From Physcomitrium patens (lineage: Eukaryota; Streptophyta; Bryopsida; Funariales; Funariaceae), in NCBI RefSeq assembly GCF_000002425.4, contig NC_037254.1:7918144-7982143 (forward strand): 64,000 nucleotides of DNA, written 5' to 3'. Below are positions 1-13,400 of the stretch, in pieces. The position numbers were made by a program, and so were the translations under genes. Position 1 is the first letter of the stretch; every line of letters begins with the position of its first letter. The notes under the pieces are model-generated. The model worked only from the letters and a program-made list of their open reading frames with translations, searched no databases and was not told the DNA's origin.

Positions 1-118
1 CTCTTGTCGATTCATTTCTTACTTCTAGTCTAGATTTAAGAGTCATTAGTTTCCTTATCATTTGGTAATAGCCATTCTAGTTTCCTTTTATTATACATAC
101 TATTTTAATTCTATTTTT
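1..118 (+). repeat. Chromovirus LTR fragment (3' end)
   Basis: The first ~118 bases match, with many C-to-T differences, the last third of the element D LTR (44868 onward), including the stretch around TTCTTGCTTCTAGTCTAG and the GGCAATAGCCAT block. The rest of the LTR lies outside the window or has been lost. Confidence 0.7.
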
Positions 119-2367
119 CTATTTTGTTTTTTATACAAAGTTTCCAAGTTTATGCATCTTCTTCCAATTCATGTCTTTAACACATGATCAAGTTCAAATT
201 AAAATCTTTAATAATGTTAGATTGGAGGAATTTAAAAGTGAAATAAAGCAAATCAATAAGATATTAAAAAATAAAATGATGAACACTATGAAGGTCATTA
301 GTGAATAAATGTGTTACTTTGTCAAAAAATTCCAACTATAGAGTCTAAATACCATAAATTAAAAATTTGTTTGCTTCTTATGTCATTATAGAATATAGAA
401 AGAATAACTCAAGTTAGATTTATATGTTTCTTATATCATTAAGAATATAATAAAATTATATATCTAAAAATATATTTTTTAATATTTATTTTTATTCTTT
501 ATTAGATAAAAATTCAATAAATCTACTATGAATTATTTTTTTTGTATGTAATTATTTTATTTTACTTCTTTCATTAAATTTATATATATTTTTTTTTATT
601 GTATCTTCTACTTTATACCACCAATTTCAAGGATTTATTAATTGAGGCCATCTTACAATTTGAATTGATAAAAAAAATTACTTTTATATCTACTTTTATT
701 TTGGATAAATTAAAATAAAGGAATTTTTTTATTAAGTATTATAGTACAAGAAAAATCAATAAGAAAGTTGTATTAAGGTACCTAGGCAATAAAAAAAATA
801 AAGTCAAATTTTTAATACTTATTAGTATATAATTCTTCATTATCGCAACATCTTCCTGTCTTGCAATAAAATTTAGAGCTTTATTATCTCTTAATGAGTT
901 GTTTGTTTGCATCTTGAATTGATGCAAATATAGCAATTTTTTTCTATAGTTTGATTACACTAGCTATAAATGAAACTTGTAGAAGAAATTTGTATAGAAG
1001 AAGTAAAAGATGGTATCAAATTATTTCTTACTTTCTAATTTGTTTCTATGTATATGTTCTATCCACTTCCATATTAAATCATGTAGTTTTTTTTCAACTT
1101 TTATATATTGTATAGACAAATTTTTTTTGTAAAAAAACTTTATACTAACTGAAAGATAAAAAGATTCTTTAAAAATATAATAATACTATGAATAATTGAC
1201 ATGCTTGTGATCTTTGCCTCTAACAAAGTATATGCTTTTACAATACATAAGTCATTTTTAAAAATAGAACAATATTCAATAAGATCTTTTATATTAATCA
1301 AGAACTTATACATTATGATGCTTTTAGTAGAATGTCTATTAAGTACATGTATACATGCCTTTTTTTAATGAAATATTTTTGTGGATTTAGGCAAAGAAAT
1401 TTTAAAAAATCCTTCTCAAATCTTCAGATTCAACAAAATCTTAGAAGATAATCAAATCAAAGCAATGCGCCTTGCTAGAAGTTATAATCTCATTTTCAAT
1501 TAAAATACATACAAAATATAATATTGATCTTCTAAAACAAGACTAATAATACCTTCCACCAATAGCAAACCATAGAACATGAGTTTATAACTAGAAGGAT
1601 ACTAAACAACTAGATCAAGAAAGCATGTAATATAATTTAAGAATTCTTTAGATGCATTTGTATTGCAATGGAATATTAGAGAGGCATCACAATCATGTTC
1701 TCTATAGTTCATGTAGGTGCTATAAAAATAGATGACAAGAGCAATGCAGGCTACAACTATAACTACTTGAGAGTATAAAACAAATAAAAAATTCAAGGTA
1801 CATTATAAAGGCATGAGATTTTTTTTTGTATATAAAATAAAAAATAATAATAATAATAGAATCTAAGGGCTTTTGTAAGATTAAAAATATCTTATTATAA
1901 TCAAGGATATTTTTACTAATATCAAATTTTAAAGAATATATTTGCTACTATCAAAAATTTAGATGTATTCTTAATATTTCAATATATTTAAGAGGTATAT
2001 ATGATATTTTTTTTCATTTAATTATCTTTCCTAGTATAGAATCTATTAGATATTTTTCCATCTAAAATTTGTTTATAATTTTAAAAGACTTATCTTGTAT
2101 TTGAAATATTTTTTTAATTTTTTCATTACTTTGCAACTAATTTATTTATATTCTATCAAATCCTTCTAAATCAAGCTTCTAATATAGAAATCACTCCTTC
2201 TTTTTAGATAGAAATTTTTTTTTCTTGAATCTAAGTAGTTTTTCAGCAAAGCCTCTTTTATAATAATAAGAACTTATAAAAACATTCAAATTAAAGAAAT
2301 ATTTTTAATAAAAAATTTTAATTTTATATAATTTTTTTAAAAATTCTCTAATTCTAAATAAATTTTA
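119..2367. other. AT-rich sequence, no gene seen
   Basis: Very AT-rich. The only open frames are short and low-complexity. No domain, splice pattern or repeat family was recognised. It probably holds transposon remnants too decayed to read by eye. Confidence 0.5.
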
Positions 2368-3024
2368 TGTTACAATATCCATATTTATTCTAATAATTAT
2401 TTACATAGATAAGTAGATAACAATAGATAAAAATATTTAAATTTGATAATATCTTATAAATAAGTTTTTAAAGCTTCATTGAGATAACTTTGATTTTATA
2501 TGTATCTATAGATATCATAAACATATATAATTACTGTAATATTTATCTAAATGATAGAATAGAAGTAAGTAAAAGTAGATTTATTTTATAATATTTTCTA
2601 AAAAAACTTTCTAGAAGCTTTATAGATACTATTTTTAATTTACATATATTTATACTTGATTGGTAGATTAAAAACTTCATTAACAAGTTAACCAAGTATT
2701 GATAGTTTATACAATAAGCTAATTATGTGGTGCACATATATAAAACTTTGCTTTGTAAGTTAAGATATGTATCTTGAAAATTCTATAAAATATCACTATA
2801 TAGCTCCTAGTTAAGAGTATATATGGAGACAAGAGTGAAGCCTTCTTCACTCTTATTAATGCCTTTCTAGTTTTTAATTTTGTTTTAAGATTTTTTAGTC
2901 TTCTTGTCTTTGGCAAATACTATTCTAGTTTAATACTATGTAATCTTTAAATGATTTTTTAATCTTCTCAAGTAACACAAGAATGTATTGGCATTTTAGT
3001 TCTTTCAGGTTTATTTCTTAGACA
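2368..3024 (+). repeat. Element A LTR (5' side)
   Basis: Begins TGTTACA and ends TTAGACA, matching the TGTCACGG...CCTTGACA termini of element D after transitions. It contains the TATA-like stretch and the GACAAGAGTGAAG dyad arm (2828-2840) of this LTR family. The 3' arm is altered by G-to-A and C-to-T changes. Confidence 0.7.
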
Positions 3025-3026
3025 AT

Positions 3027-3037
3027 TTGACAAGAAT
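3027..3037 (+). other. Putative self-primer binding site, element A
   Basis: TTGACAAGAAT lies 2 nt after the LTR end. It differs by one G-to-A from TTGACAAGAGT, found at the same 2-nt offset in elements B and D. It would pair with the LTR sequence just downstream of the TATA box. Placement is seen directly; the priming role is inferred from elements B and D. Confidence 0.55.
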
Positions 3038-3169
3038 ACTAATTTATTATTCTTATCTTGTTTTAGAAGTGAGTGGATTACTCCACTTCTATTCTTGTAT
3101 TTTGAAGGTTGTGGATTATCTATCTTTCAATAAATTATTTAATTTTTTAATATTGATTTTTTTTCATAT

Positions 3170-3636
3170 ATATTCTTAAGTAAAAGCTATGTAATGATGT
3201 CCTATAAGACCTCCAAAATATGTTAACTTTGCAAGATACGTATCTTAACTTGCAAGGCAAGTTTGTTATATATTTGCTACATAGTTAGCTTATTTCACAA
3301 GCTACCAATATATGATTAACTTATTGAATACGTTTCTAATCTAGCAATTGATTTCAAACACATCTAAAGTCAAAATAGCATCTATAAAGCTATTTTAAAG
3401 TTTTTTAAAAAAATATTATAAAATAAATTTATTTATTTTTATTTTTATTTATTATATAAATAAATATTAGAATAAATATATATGTCTATAACAACAACTT
3501 CTTGATGTAAATCATCTTCTTCTTCTATATCTGTAGGATTATTGTTTCTTTAGTTAGCATTGATGATGCATAAAATTTCTATCTTGAGAGTGTTATCAAG
3601 TTCGTGAAGATCTACAATAGTTGCAAGAGGATCTCT
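3170..3636 (-). repeat. Inverted LTR and gag fragment
   Basis: On the minus strand, 3180-3502 matches the U3-side half of the element B LTR (compare 30780-31075). The next ~130 bases resemble the element B 5' gag region near 35600-35700, sharing GAAGATCTACAATAGTT. The two pieces are not in the normal element order, so this is a rearranged or nested remnant. Confidence 0.55.
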
Positions 3637-3834
3637 TGTCAATGCCTTTTAAATCCTAAGTCTTATTTCTAATCTTTCTAATCTTTCTAATCTTCTTGTA
3701 AAAGACTTTCTAATCTTCTTGTCTTTGGCAATAGCCATTTTAATTCAATACATTACTATCTTTGAATAATTTCTAAGTCTTTTTGAGTGACATAGAGTAT
3801 ATTAAGGATTTCTTTCTCCAAGATTCATGTCTTT
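3636..3834 (+). repeat. LTR 3'-end fragment
   Basis: Plus-strand match to the R/U5 end of the chromovirus LTR. It contains a short local duplication of TCTAATCTTTC and ends near TGTCTTTGATA. It abuts gag sequence directly, without the leader seen in element D, so the leader has been deleted here. Confidence 0.55.
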
Positions 3835-6260
3835 GATAGTTGTGCAATTGAAGGAAGCAAGTAAATCAACCTCACAACTAAATCCAAGAAATTTTGCTTC
3901 TACAAATATGGCAAGGATAAGAATTAGTATACTTGAAAAGTTTCATGGAATAAGATCAAAATTTCAAGGATTTGTGCAATAAGTTAAGTTTTATCTAAGG
4001 TTTCATTCCTTCAAATATTTTGATGGATTTACTCAAGTTGGATTCATAGGAACACTTTTATATAGAAGTATTTTTTCTTGGTTTGTACCTATCATGGAAA
4101 AAGATTCATGGCATTTAATTATTTGAATTTAATCTTGAAAGTATTTACATCCACAATTGAAGAAAGTAATTAAGAAAAAATAGCAAAGACTAAGTTCTTA
4201 TCTTTATAACAAGGATCATGGTGTCATATAATAATATAATTATAAAATAAAAAATATAAATATGAATGTTTTCATAGAAGAGGCTAATAAAAAGATGTAA
4301 TAAAAAAATAAAAATAAATAATAGAAAGATAGTAAAAGATTTAGTCTTAATATTGTATTTTTATAAAAGACACTTCTATTTACTTTATAGAGACATAAAT
4401 GAGCCAAATCAAATTAAATAACATAAGAAATTAATATATATATGTTTAGAAGAGATTAACACTAGATTAAAGCAAAAATTATCTCAAATTATAAAAAATT
4501 GATATCCAAAGAGGACCAATTGTCAACCAAGATTTAATTCAAATTCTTAGACACAAAATTGCATCCATATGGCAATTCTAAGGTTCTTTTGTAGATAAAA
4601 GAATAGGCTTTGATAGAAAACTTGAGAAAATATTTTTAAGCATTGGTTTCTTATCACTTAAATTAATATTGAGATTTTGAGGGATTTTCAAAATTAATGA
4701 TGTTTTCGGTGGAATTAAGGTTTGAAAAATAAAAATATGTTTACAAATTTGAGGATTTCTTGGATGTTGTGGTGTATGTACAAGTAAAATTTGGGCAATG
4801 TATATAAAAATTTTAAAGTCAATCAAATAATTAGATTGAAGTATATGAAGATTTTTATAGGTTGAAGTTTCAAAAATTGGAGTATGAGGATTAAAGAGTG
4901 TTTATTAGAACTTCACCAATTTGTCAATTGAATTGAAGTGAAATTTTTTATATAGATACTACACTTGATTTTCTATATTTGGATGAATTTTGAAAAAAAT
5001 TCAATAGTTCAAAATAGAGATATTAGCGCTGAAATTTTAGCATTTAGGTTAAAATATGATGCCATTTAACATCCAATTGGATTATCTAGTATTTCTCTTA
5101 ATTGATAAGTGCAATCGATTTCATCTTTCTTGTCCTTGTTTTTAATTAAGATCTTATGAAGTGTACAAATTTTGGGCTGATGTCAATGGTTTGATTATTA
5201 GTTGATGAGATTCCATTCTACTACATGATTTGTTAAGAATTTATTTAAGATCTAGTATTTTCTTAGGATTTGGTCAAAGATTTGGTTAGAATTAAGATTT
5301 ACTTAGGATTTGATTTAGAATGTGATTATGATTTGATTAAGGTTTTTTTAGGATTTGTCTAAGATTTGTCTACGATTTAGGATTTTATTAGAGTTTTATT
5401 AATTAATCTAGGATTTGGTTATAATTCAATTAGAATTTTAATTAGGATTTATTTAGGGTTTTTATTTTTAATATTCTTATAGGATTTTTTTAATAATTTT
5501 TATTTTTAATATTTCTTTTAAATTATTATTATTTCTTTAAAGGTTAATTTTTATATTTCTTTAAGATATCTCATTATTTTTCTTTGAAATTAGTTTAAGA
5601 CAGCTTTGTATTTCTTTTATAACTTCTTTTAAATTTATTTTGAATTAGTCAAAATTTAATTAATATTATCAAGGTTTATTTAAAGTTTATTTAAGATTTA
5701 ATTAGACTTGATAGGATTGTTATTGTATTTCTACATACCTTCCACAATTAAGTGTTTAGTGCATTTTCAAGCAAGAAAATAAATAAAATGAAAACAATCA
5801 ATAATCATATATATTATTAAATTCCAAAACTTCACTTATAGTATGGACTAGAATGACAAAATCCTTATCAATCAATTTTGCTATGGATTAAAGAATAATG
5901 TCAAAGTTTTATTATTCATAATATTGATACAGAAAATTTAAAATAATTTATTGCTTAAGCCATTACATGTGAAAATTGAATCTTTGAAAGGTGCTAGAAA
6001 TAAAGATTTGGTTGGAGATGAATTAGTTAAGTAATGACAGCAGCTTCCAAGTTTTCAAGAACTTATTCATCAACGCTAAAATCAATGCAAATTGACATGA
6101 TATGTTTTAAATTTCTTGTTGAATAAAAAAGACTTGTTGTCATGAAGAGGATTTATACTTCTATTGTAGAGAATCCAAGCACATTGCTTAATATTATTCA
6201 AAAAAGCAATACAATCATAAAATGAGGAGTATAGTTGCTAAAGAGGACAATGTGTTGGAA
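3835..6260 (+). pseudogene. Element A gag remnant (two parts)
   Basis: Two blocks, 3835-4240 and about 5819-6260, align with element D gag (45249-46253). The first covers the segment that in D reads KFDGTRSKFRGF. The second covers the capsid C-terminal part and the zinc knuckle, where a Cys is replaced (LYFYC instead of LCLYC) and Gln codons have become stops. The interruption at 4240-5818 is an insertion. Gag would form the virus-like particle and bind element RNA; this copy cannot be translated. Confidence 0.7.
4240..5818. repeat. 1.6 kb insertion of unknown type inside gag
   Basis: Flanking gag is collinear with element D on both sides, so this block was inserted. No coding capacity was recognised. 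The second half (about 5220-5760) is full of degenerate AGGATTTG-like units. Its end resembles sequence flanking element C (36500-37240 and 43340-43510), suggesting one repeat family present twice. A CATATA at each edge may be the target duplication, but in AT-rich sequence this is weak. Confidence 0.5.
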
Positions 6261-6299
6261 AACAAGTTTTTTTAACTATAATAAAGACAATGCAACTAG

Positions 6300-7910
6300 A
6301 ATCTTATGTAACTCCTAATAAAGGTCTGATTCTCTACTCAAAACTTTACCTTGTTTTATATTAGAAGTTTGTTTAGGACCAAAAAATCACAAAATCTTAG
6401 CATTGTTGGATTCAAGAGTCTCAACTTATTTTATAGACAAAGATTTTATTAAAAAACAAAATATAACTTTAGTTAAGAAAATCAAACATGTGCATATAGA
6501 AATAATAGATGGTTGTTCATTATCTTCAAGAGATGTTACATATAAAACTATTTTTTTTAAAAGTAGCAACTAATGGTTATAATAATTTAGTAATATTTAA
6601 TGTGATTAAATCTCTTTTTAATATAATTATTTTAGAATTATTATAATTAAAAATATATAATCCTAAAATAGACTAAATTTCTTATAATTATAATTTTTTC
6701 TATAGATTAGTGTAAGATTTTGCCATGCAAGTATAAACCTATAAGATTTTTACATCTAAACTATTATTGATAAGAGCAAGAACTTTCATGCATACTACAA
6801 AAGAAAGATCAACTTTTGTTATATATGCAACATCTATTTTTGATAGAGAAAAGATTTCAAGTGGCATTCTAAGCCAATATTAAGATTATCAAGATGTTTT
6901 TAAAACAAAATGCAGATATTGGTCTAAAACATTATCTTTTTTATTGTTCTATCAATCTTCAAGAAGGGACTAAACTACTATTTGGATCAATCTATAGTCT
7001 ATTATAAAATAATTTGGCTAGACTTAAGAAATAAATTTATGAAAATTTGGCTGAGAACTTCACATGCCTTTCTAAATCTTCAACTATGGCTCTTTTTTTA
7101 TTTGTTAAAAAATAAAAAAATTTAAAAAAAATTTAAAAAATCTTTGTACATATATAAGAATTATTTAAAACTCAATAAGATCACTACTAAAAATAGGTAC
7201 CCTCTATCCTTAATTTTAGGACTTCTTGATCAATTGAATTAAGCAAAGATCTATAAAGAGTATATAATTTGATATGCATTAAAGGAGACAAATAAAAAAA
7301 TTATATTTTTAACTAGATATAGATGTTTTAAATTCAATATCATGCCTTTTAGACTCACATATATACTTGCTTCTTTTTAACATCTCATAAGTGACTTTAT
7401 TTATGGATTTTTTAATATTTTTATTATCTATTATTTAGATGATATTCTAATCTACTCTAAAAATATAGAAGAATATGAACTTTATATTTGTCATGTGTTA
7501 CAAAAATTTAGAGATATAGAATTGTATGTTAAGATAAAAAAAAGTATGTATTCCATATTATTCAAGTTGAATTCTTAGGATATATTATTTCTAACAAAGG
7601 ACTAATGATGGAACCAAAGAAGGTCTAGACTATCATGAATTGAAAGATTCCAATCAAGTTTTGAACCTAATATTTATTTCTACACCAATCTTATATTGCA
7701 TCAACTTTTTGAAGGTCTTCTTTGTAAAAATAGACTCATTAGACTTTGCTATAGATGTTGTATTGTCACAAATGAAAATAGATGATAAGCTTCACCTAAT
7801 AGCTTTTTATTCTAGAAAATTTTCAGCAGCTCAGATTAACAAAGAGCTTTTTATAATTATAGATTTATTTCAAGAATGGTATTATTATTTAGAAGGCACT
7901 TCCAATCTAA

Positions 7911-7943
<33 letters not shown>

Positions 7944-9090
7944 TATAAGTACTCCGACTATTTCATATCAATATATGTTTTGATTTGTCACTGAGCTTAT
8001 TGGATCATGTCTTTATTAAAATTTGATTTTAAGATCACTTATTAACTTCAAAAATAATAAGATTTATCACATTTCCTTTCTAGACCTTTTTATCTTGTAC
8101 CAAAAGAAGAAAATAGAACTTTTAATCAGCAAAGAATAATTTTCTTGAAGCCAAAGCATTTTTATCTTAATTCTTTTAAGTCTCATGATACTTTGAAGCT
8201 GAAGTTTAAGAATAATCTACTCTATTTTGAAAAAAAATTATATATTCTAAAGGACAAAGTATAATTACATGTTTTTTAAGCTTATCATAGTTTTTCAATA
8301 ATCAAACATTTTAAATACAATAAGACTTTAGAGCTAATATTAAGAGATTTTTGGTGGTTTCATATGTGGAGGGCAGTTAAAGACTTTGTAAAATTACTTG
8401 ATATTTGTTGAAGATCGAAGACAAGGAATTTTTTACCATTGGCAAAGTTTACATACAATAATTTTGTATATTCTTATATTTAACAAATACCTTTCTTTGC
8501 CAATTATGATTCTCATCTACAACTTGATATTTTGATTTTTGAAAAGTTAATTATTCCATGGAAAAATATTTAACAAATTATTTTTTAAAGCTATATACAA
8601 CAATAAAAGCATAATTAAATGAATTTCAAGAATAAAAAAAGATAAGCATAGATACCTATTGCAAAGAATAATTATAATTTAATATAAGTGATAAGGCATA
8701 GATACTTTTTCATAATATCAAGACTACTTGTCATTGTGACAAGTTGGATTATTATAAGTTTGGACTTTTCCTATTTGTGAACAAATCAATTTTCTTGTTT
8801 ATTAATTACATTTATCAAAGTTTATGAAAATCCATCCTATATTCTATATTTTTTGTTAGCTATGTAAAATATTGAATATCTCAAAAAGAAGAGAAATGCC
8901 ACCTCTTCTTATAGAAATGGATAATAATTAAGAATTTGAAATAGAAAAAATCTTAGATTTGTGGTGGCACCAAAATACATTAAAATATTTTATTTATTGG
9001 CAGAGATATGATAATAGTGAATACACATAGGAGCTAGCAAAGAGTCTTGCAAATGCAATAAAGAGGGTTGAGGCTTTTCATTGATGACAT
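6300..9090 (+). pseudogene. Element A pol remnant
   Basis: Collinear with element D pol. Recognisable blocks in order: protease around 6400-6430, where Asp-Ser-Gly has become Asp-Ser-Arg; RT with an intact YLDDILIYS active-site motif near 7430; RNase H (7640-7912); integrase remnants (8240-8760); and chromodomain remnants near 8940-9050. The frame is broken by many stops, mostly explicable as Arg or Gln codons losing a C, and by indels. A TA microsatellite has expanded inside RNase H. Not functional. Confidence 0.75.
7913..7940. repeat. (TA)n microsatellite
   Basis: Pure TA run inside the RNase H remnant of element A. The matching stretch in element D (about 48030) is ordinary coding sequence, so the microsatellite arose after insertion. 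Confidence 0.95.
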
Positions 9091-9210
9091 CCATCAAAAT
9101 CAAGATAAAGAATAAAAAATCTTTGCTATAAAAGAAACAAGATCCAAATGAAATAGCATTCTATCTTTTATTATTGTTTGTAAATTTTGTATATTTGTGA
9201 TGCTAAGAAA

Positions 9211-9633
9211 ATAAAGAATTGATAATCAACACATTTAATTCAAGAATTATTACTTGCTAATTTATTGAATAAGATATTATAATTGTCACAATCTTCAAGA
9301 CAACGTAATGAAGATGAAGATCTTCAAAAATGACATATCATTCCTTGAATAGATGGTGAAATACAACGTATTAGGTAACACAATTTTGGAAGAGATTCTT
9401 AATGTTTAGTGATTTTATTAGAAGTAGGAACAACTCTTGGTAATATTCTAAATATTTTATTTGAAAGAAGGTATGAAGGCCTCAACAACAATTAAGTAAC
9501 AGGGTGGTCTTCTTGCCTTAATATGAAACAATATCAATGGCTAAGAGGATCTATCAACCATCTTCAAAAAGAAAAAAGATTAAAAAATATGGCAAACATA
9601 ATTCATTGTATCTTGAATTTTCTCAATATATGA
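9211..9633 (+). pseudogene. Element A accessory ORF remnant
   Basis: Aligns with the element D accessory ORF (49839-50261) at exactly the same length, 423 nt from the former start codon to the TGA, with no net indel. The start is now ATA, and CGA, CAA and similar codons have become stops. The CLVILLEVGTT core and a YQWLRGSINHL segment are still readable in one frame. It shows that this post-pol frame was present when the element inserted. Confidence 0.75.
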
Positions 9634-9659
9634 TGACTACTCCTTATAGAACCTTTTTT

Positions 9660-9674
9660 TAGAGGGAAGGATAA
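9660..9674 (+). other. Polypurine tract of element A
   Basis: AGAGGGAAGGATAA directly precedes the 3' LTR, as AGAAGGGGGGGTAA does in element D. It is the expected plus-strand primer site. Confidence 0.65.
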
Positions 9675-10208
9675 TATCATAGATATACATATTTATTCTA
9701 ATATTTATCTATATATTTTTAAATAGAAATAGATAAAAATAAATTTATTTCATAATAATTTTTACAAAAAGCTTTTTAAAAGCTTCATAGACGTTGTTTT
9801 GACTTTACATGTATTTGTAGTTGATTAGTAAGTTAGAAACTTAGTCAACAAGTTATTCACGTGTTAGTAGCTTAGGCAATAAATTAACTATGTGGCGCAT
9901 ATATAAAAAAATTATCTTCTAAATTAAGATATGTGTTTTGTAAAGTCAATACGTTTTGGAGGTCTTATAGTACATCATCACATAGCTCCTAGTTAAGAAT
10001 AAAAAATGGAGACAAGAATAAAGCCTTCTTCATTTTTATCAATGCTTTTTTAATCTTTAGTCTTATTTCAAGACTTTCTAATTTTTTTTATCTTTGCTAA
10101 TAGCCATTATAGTTTAATACTATATTATCTTTGAGTGATTTTTTAGTCTTTTAAAGTGATACAAAAGTCTATTGATATTTTAGTTCTTTGAGGTTTATAT
10201 CCTTGATA
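9675..10208 (+). repeat. Element A 3' LTR
   Basis: Starts TATCATAG (decayed TGTCACGG) after the polypurine tract and ends near CCTTGATA. It carries the family TATA region and the GGAGACAAGAATAAAGCC dyad region near 10010-10030, with G-to-A changes. Confidence 0.7.
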
Positions 10209-10212
10209 ATAG

Positions 10213-10480
10213 ATGATTAGTTGGTCAAAAACTTAACCAACAAATTGAATATGTAGTGCACATATAGGAAGCTTATCTTGCAAGTTAGATATGTACCTTA
10301 TAAATTGGACATATGTTGGATGTCATATAGATCATCACCATGTAACTTGTAGTTAGACAATATATATGGAGGCAAGAATGAAGCCATCTTCATCCTTGTT
10401 GGCTCCTTTTTTTTTTTTCTAGTCTAATTTAAAAGTCTCTAATTTTCTTATCTTTTGGAAATTATCATACTAATTTATTC
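10213..10480 (+). repeat. Additional LTR fragment in tandem
   Basis: Directly follows the 3' LTR of element A and matches the same LTR family from the middle of U3 (TTAGTTGGTCAAAAACTTAACC) through R. It may be a remnant of an older copy into which A inserted, or of LTR-LTR recombination. Confidence 0.6.
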
Positions 10481-13400
10481 TTAAATATATATTTTTTTCA
10501 TCTTCTGTCATTAAATGATTCACTTATTTATTTAAATTCTTTGAATTCTTATTCTAAATATCTTATCAAATTATAGTACTCTATATTCTAAACATAGTAG
10601 TATAAAAAATCCAAATATAATCAATATGAGATATGACTTTGTATCTATATCTAGATCTATTTATAGTTAAAATTTTTAATGGATCTATAAAATAATTTTT
10701 GATGCTTTGAAGACCATATGAGTGTAAAATTTTAGCTTATCAAGTATTTAGATTAGATTCAATAGTTAAAAATTTTAAATTCTATCATACAAATATACTT
10801 TTAATTTTGTAGTAAAAAAATAAAAGATTAAAATATAAGTATGTATATATTTGTATTTAAACTTTAGAAATTTTATTCCAAATTTTATAGCCAAAATTCT
10901 ACTTGTGATTTAGAGTTAATATCTTAGCATAAAAGATCTATATAAAACATTTAATTAGAAAAGATTTAATGGCATCTTTTGGATTGATAAAATCAAGGCC
11001 ACTTTAAACTTGGATCTAATAAAATATAAAATATAGAACTTTAAATTTTTTAAAATAAGAAAAAAAAATTATAAGAATTTTTTTATTGAAGAATTTATTC
11101 TTCTATTTGCCTTCAAGAGAAATTTTCATATAGTAAGAAAGAAGTATAAGATTAAAATTAAAATATTATTTATTATAATAATTATTTGGCTCACACTGAT
11201 TTTAATAGAATATAAATAATTTACCATTTGTATCTTTTTTATCAATAAATAATTAATCAATGTCTTATATATGTAAAAATTAATTATATAACATGCATAG
11301 TAACTTGTTAATATTGTTAGAAGAGGCCCATACCTATCCAAAATTAATAGTCTAAGACATCCTAATAGGATTTAAGATTTTAATCATATGGCATTTTTTT
11401 GATATTAAATTCAAATTTTTCCATGACATAAAATAAGCTATCATAAGAAAAATTATTTTAGGATTTAAAAATATACATTTTATGTAAAGAAGCAATTGGT
11501 TGAAGATGTAACAAAAATTATTGTTTCTTGTGTAAGTAGTATAATATAAAAATATATATGTCAAGAAAAAAAATATATATTTAATCAAGATGAATTACTT
11601 CTATTAGTAGTAATTTAAATTACTTATTTATGACCTTGGTGTATATATTTTATGTATAATGTTTGATAAGATAATATATTACCAATTTTCTAACATAAAA
11701 ATACCTTTATCTTTATAAAAGATAGTAATCCAGCCTTTAACAATACTTTAAAAAAAATAGTTATTTTTTAGAAATTGATAAATCATTGAAATATATTCTT
11801 CTCTAATGATATGCCAAACTATCTAAATAAATTTAATTCTAATACCATCGAGCATAGAAACTTTATTTATTGATATTTCACATGTTATTTCTTTAAGTTT
11901 GTAAAATTCTACAAAAACTAAAAAAAAAAAAAAAAAAAAAAAATTAATTATAAAGTGGCTTTATAAGAAATAATATTAAAAAAAGAGTTAAAAGAATCAT
12001 TAATTTGAATAGTTATATTTTATTATTTTATAAATAAGAATAACAAAAAATATAGGTATTTTAATAAATTAATATATTAATAAAACATTAATAGATTTCT
12101 TTGCAGTATACCTTGAAGATTTTGTAAGTTTGTGATAATAAATCTTGCATGAATTATCTTAATTACATTAAAGAACTATTTAGCATTACTATCTCTAAAT
12201 TTCATTGATTGAAACTTAATACAAATTTTTTGACTTTCTTATTTCTAATCTTTTAGTAAGTTGAATTGGAATAAAATTTATTTGAACCAAGTTTGTACAT
12301 TGAAATCTTAGAGATTAACTTTATGATTTAATTGGACTAATTGTAATTGACTTTGAAGTTTAATGTATTAATGTGAATTTAAAAATGTTCAATCTGTAGA
12401 AGATGATTTATAGAATTGTATAATTTTTTTGTTTCTATTGATTAAAAATTCTCTTGATCTACATTGATCCTTTATTTATTTGGCCCATTAAAAACTTATA
12501 TTATAATTAGAAAATAAATAATTCATTTTTTAATTTAATTTCTTAGTTTGAATTTATAGAATAGAAAAGTTAATTTGATCAAAAAGAGATTAGATAGTAA
12601 ACTATTTTGTCTTCTTTGGTGTATTTGGATTTGAACATCTTATAACAAATTAGCATTTGAATAAAACCTATTTAATTTCTTAAGAATATGGATTTATTTG
12701 TATTTATTAATTAAATAGAAATTTATGAATCTTCTTTGTTTGAAGGATTCTACTTTTGAAAGATAAGATTTAAATATATGCAATATTTTTTAATTGTCTA
12801 TAGATTTATTATGTACAAAACTTGTGCACTATAATAACTCTATAATTTTAAAAAAAATATACATTGCAATCTTGTGTATTTTCAATCAAGAAATAAGAAA
12901 ATTGTCTCCAAGCTACTTTTTATTTAAGGAATCTCAAAGGAAAAAAGGTCTTTAAATTAGTCCATATTAAAAAAAAAAAAAAAAAAAAAAAAAGAGTTAA
13001 AAGATGAACATGGAGTAATATCTAGTTGGTTTGTGAAGAATGTATTTAGTTCTACTTGCAAAGTTATAATTAAAAAGAATAGATCTTCTTTCTCCTTAAT
13101 AGGAATCATATTTTTGAACTCTAATAAATTTTATTTTTTTTCTTTTTGTTTATATATATACATATAAATCAAATATTCTTATTTTTATAATGTTGATGAA
13201 ATAATTATAAAACAAATATTATTAAAAAAATACTCGCAATCATTACAAAATATATATATTTTTCAAATATGTATTATCAAAAAGATCTCTAGACTAAAGA
13301 TTTTAGAAAACTATTAAGATTCTATGTAATTTAATTACCACATGCATTAAATATGGAGAGTAAATACACATAATTTGTATAATGAAAAAAAAGAGGTGGG

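Larger units (their letters stand above)
2368..10208 (+). mobile_element. Element A: decayed chromovirus (Ty3/Gypsy)
   Basis: Plus-strand element in the order LTR pieces, gag, protease, RT, RNase H, integrase, chromodomain, accessory ORF, polypurine tract, LTR. Each part is collinear with element D (44486-50853) but heavily AT-shifted. The 5' side is rearranged: a complete-looking LTR at 2368-3024, an inverted LTR/gag piece at 3170-3636 and another LTR end at 3636-3834 precede gag. The outer 5' boundary is therefore uncertain, and no target duplication was found. Gag is split by an insertion at about 4240-5818. Stops and frameshifts are numerous, so nothing here should be translated. Confidence 0.8.

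Noticed and set aside
5220-5760. Interstitial telomere-like sequence (TTTAGGG-related)
   Set aside because: Only isolated TTTAGGG-like words occur. The units are mostly AGGATTTG and irregularly spaced.
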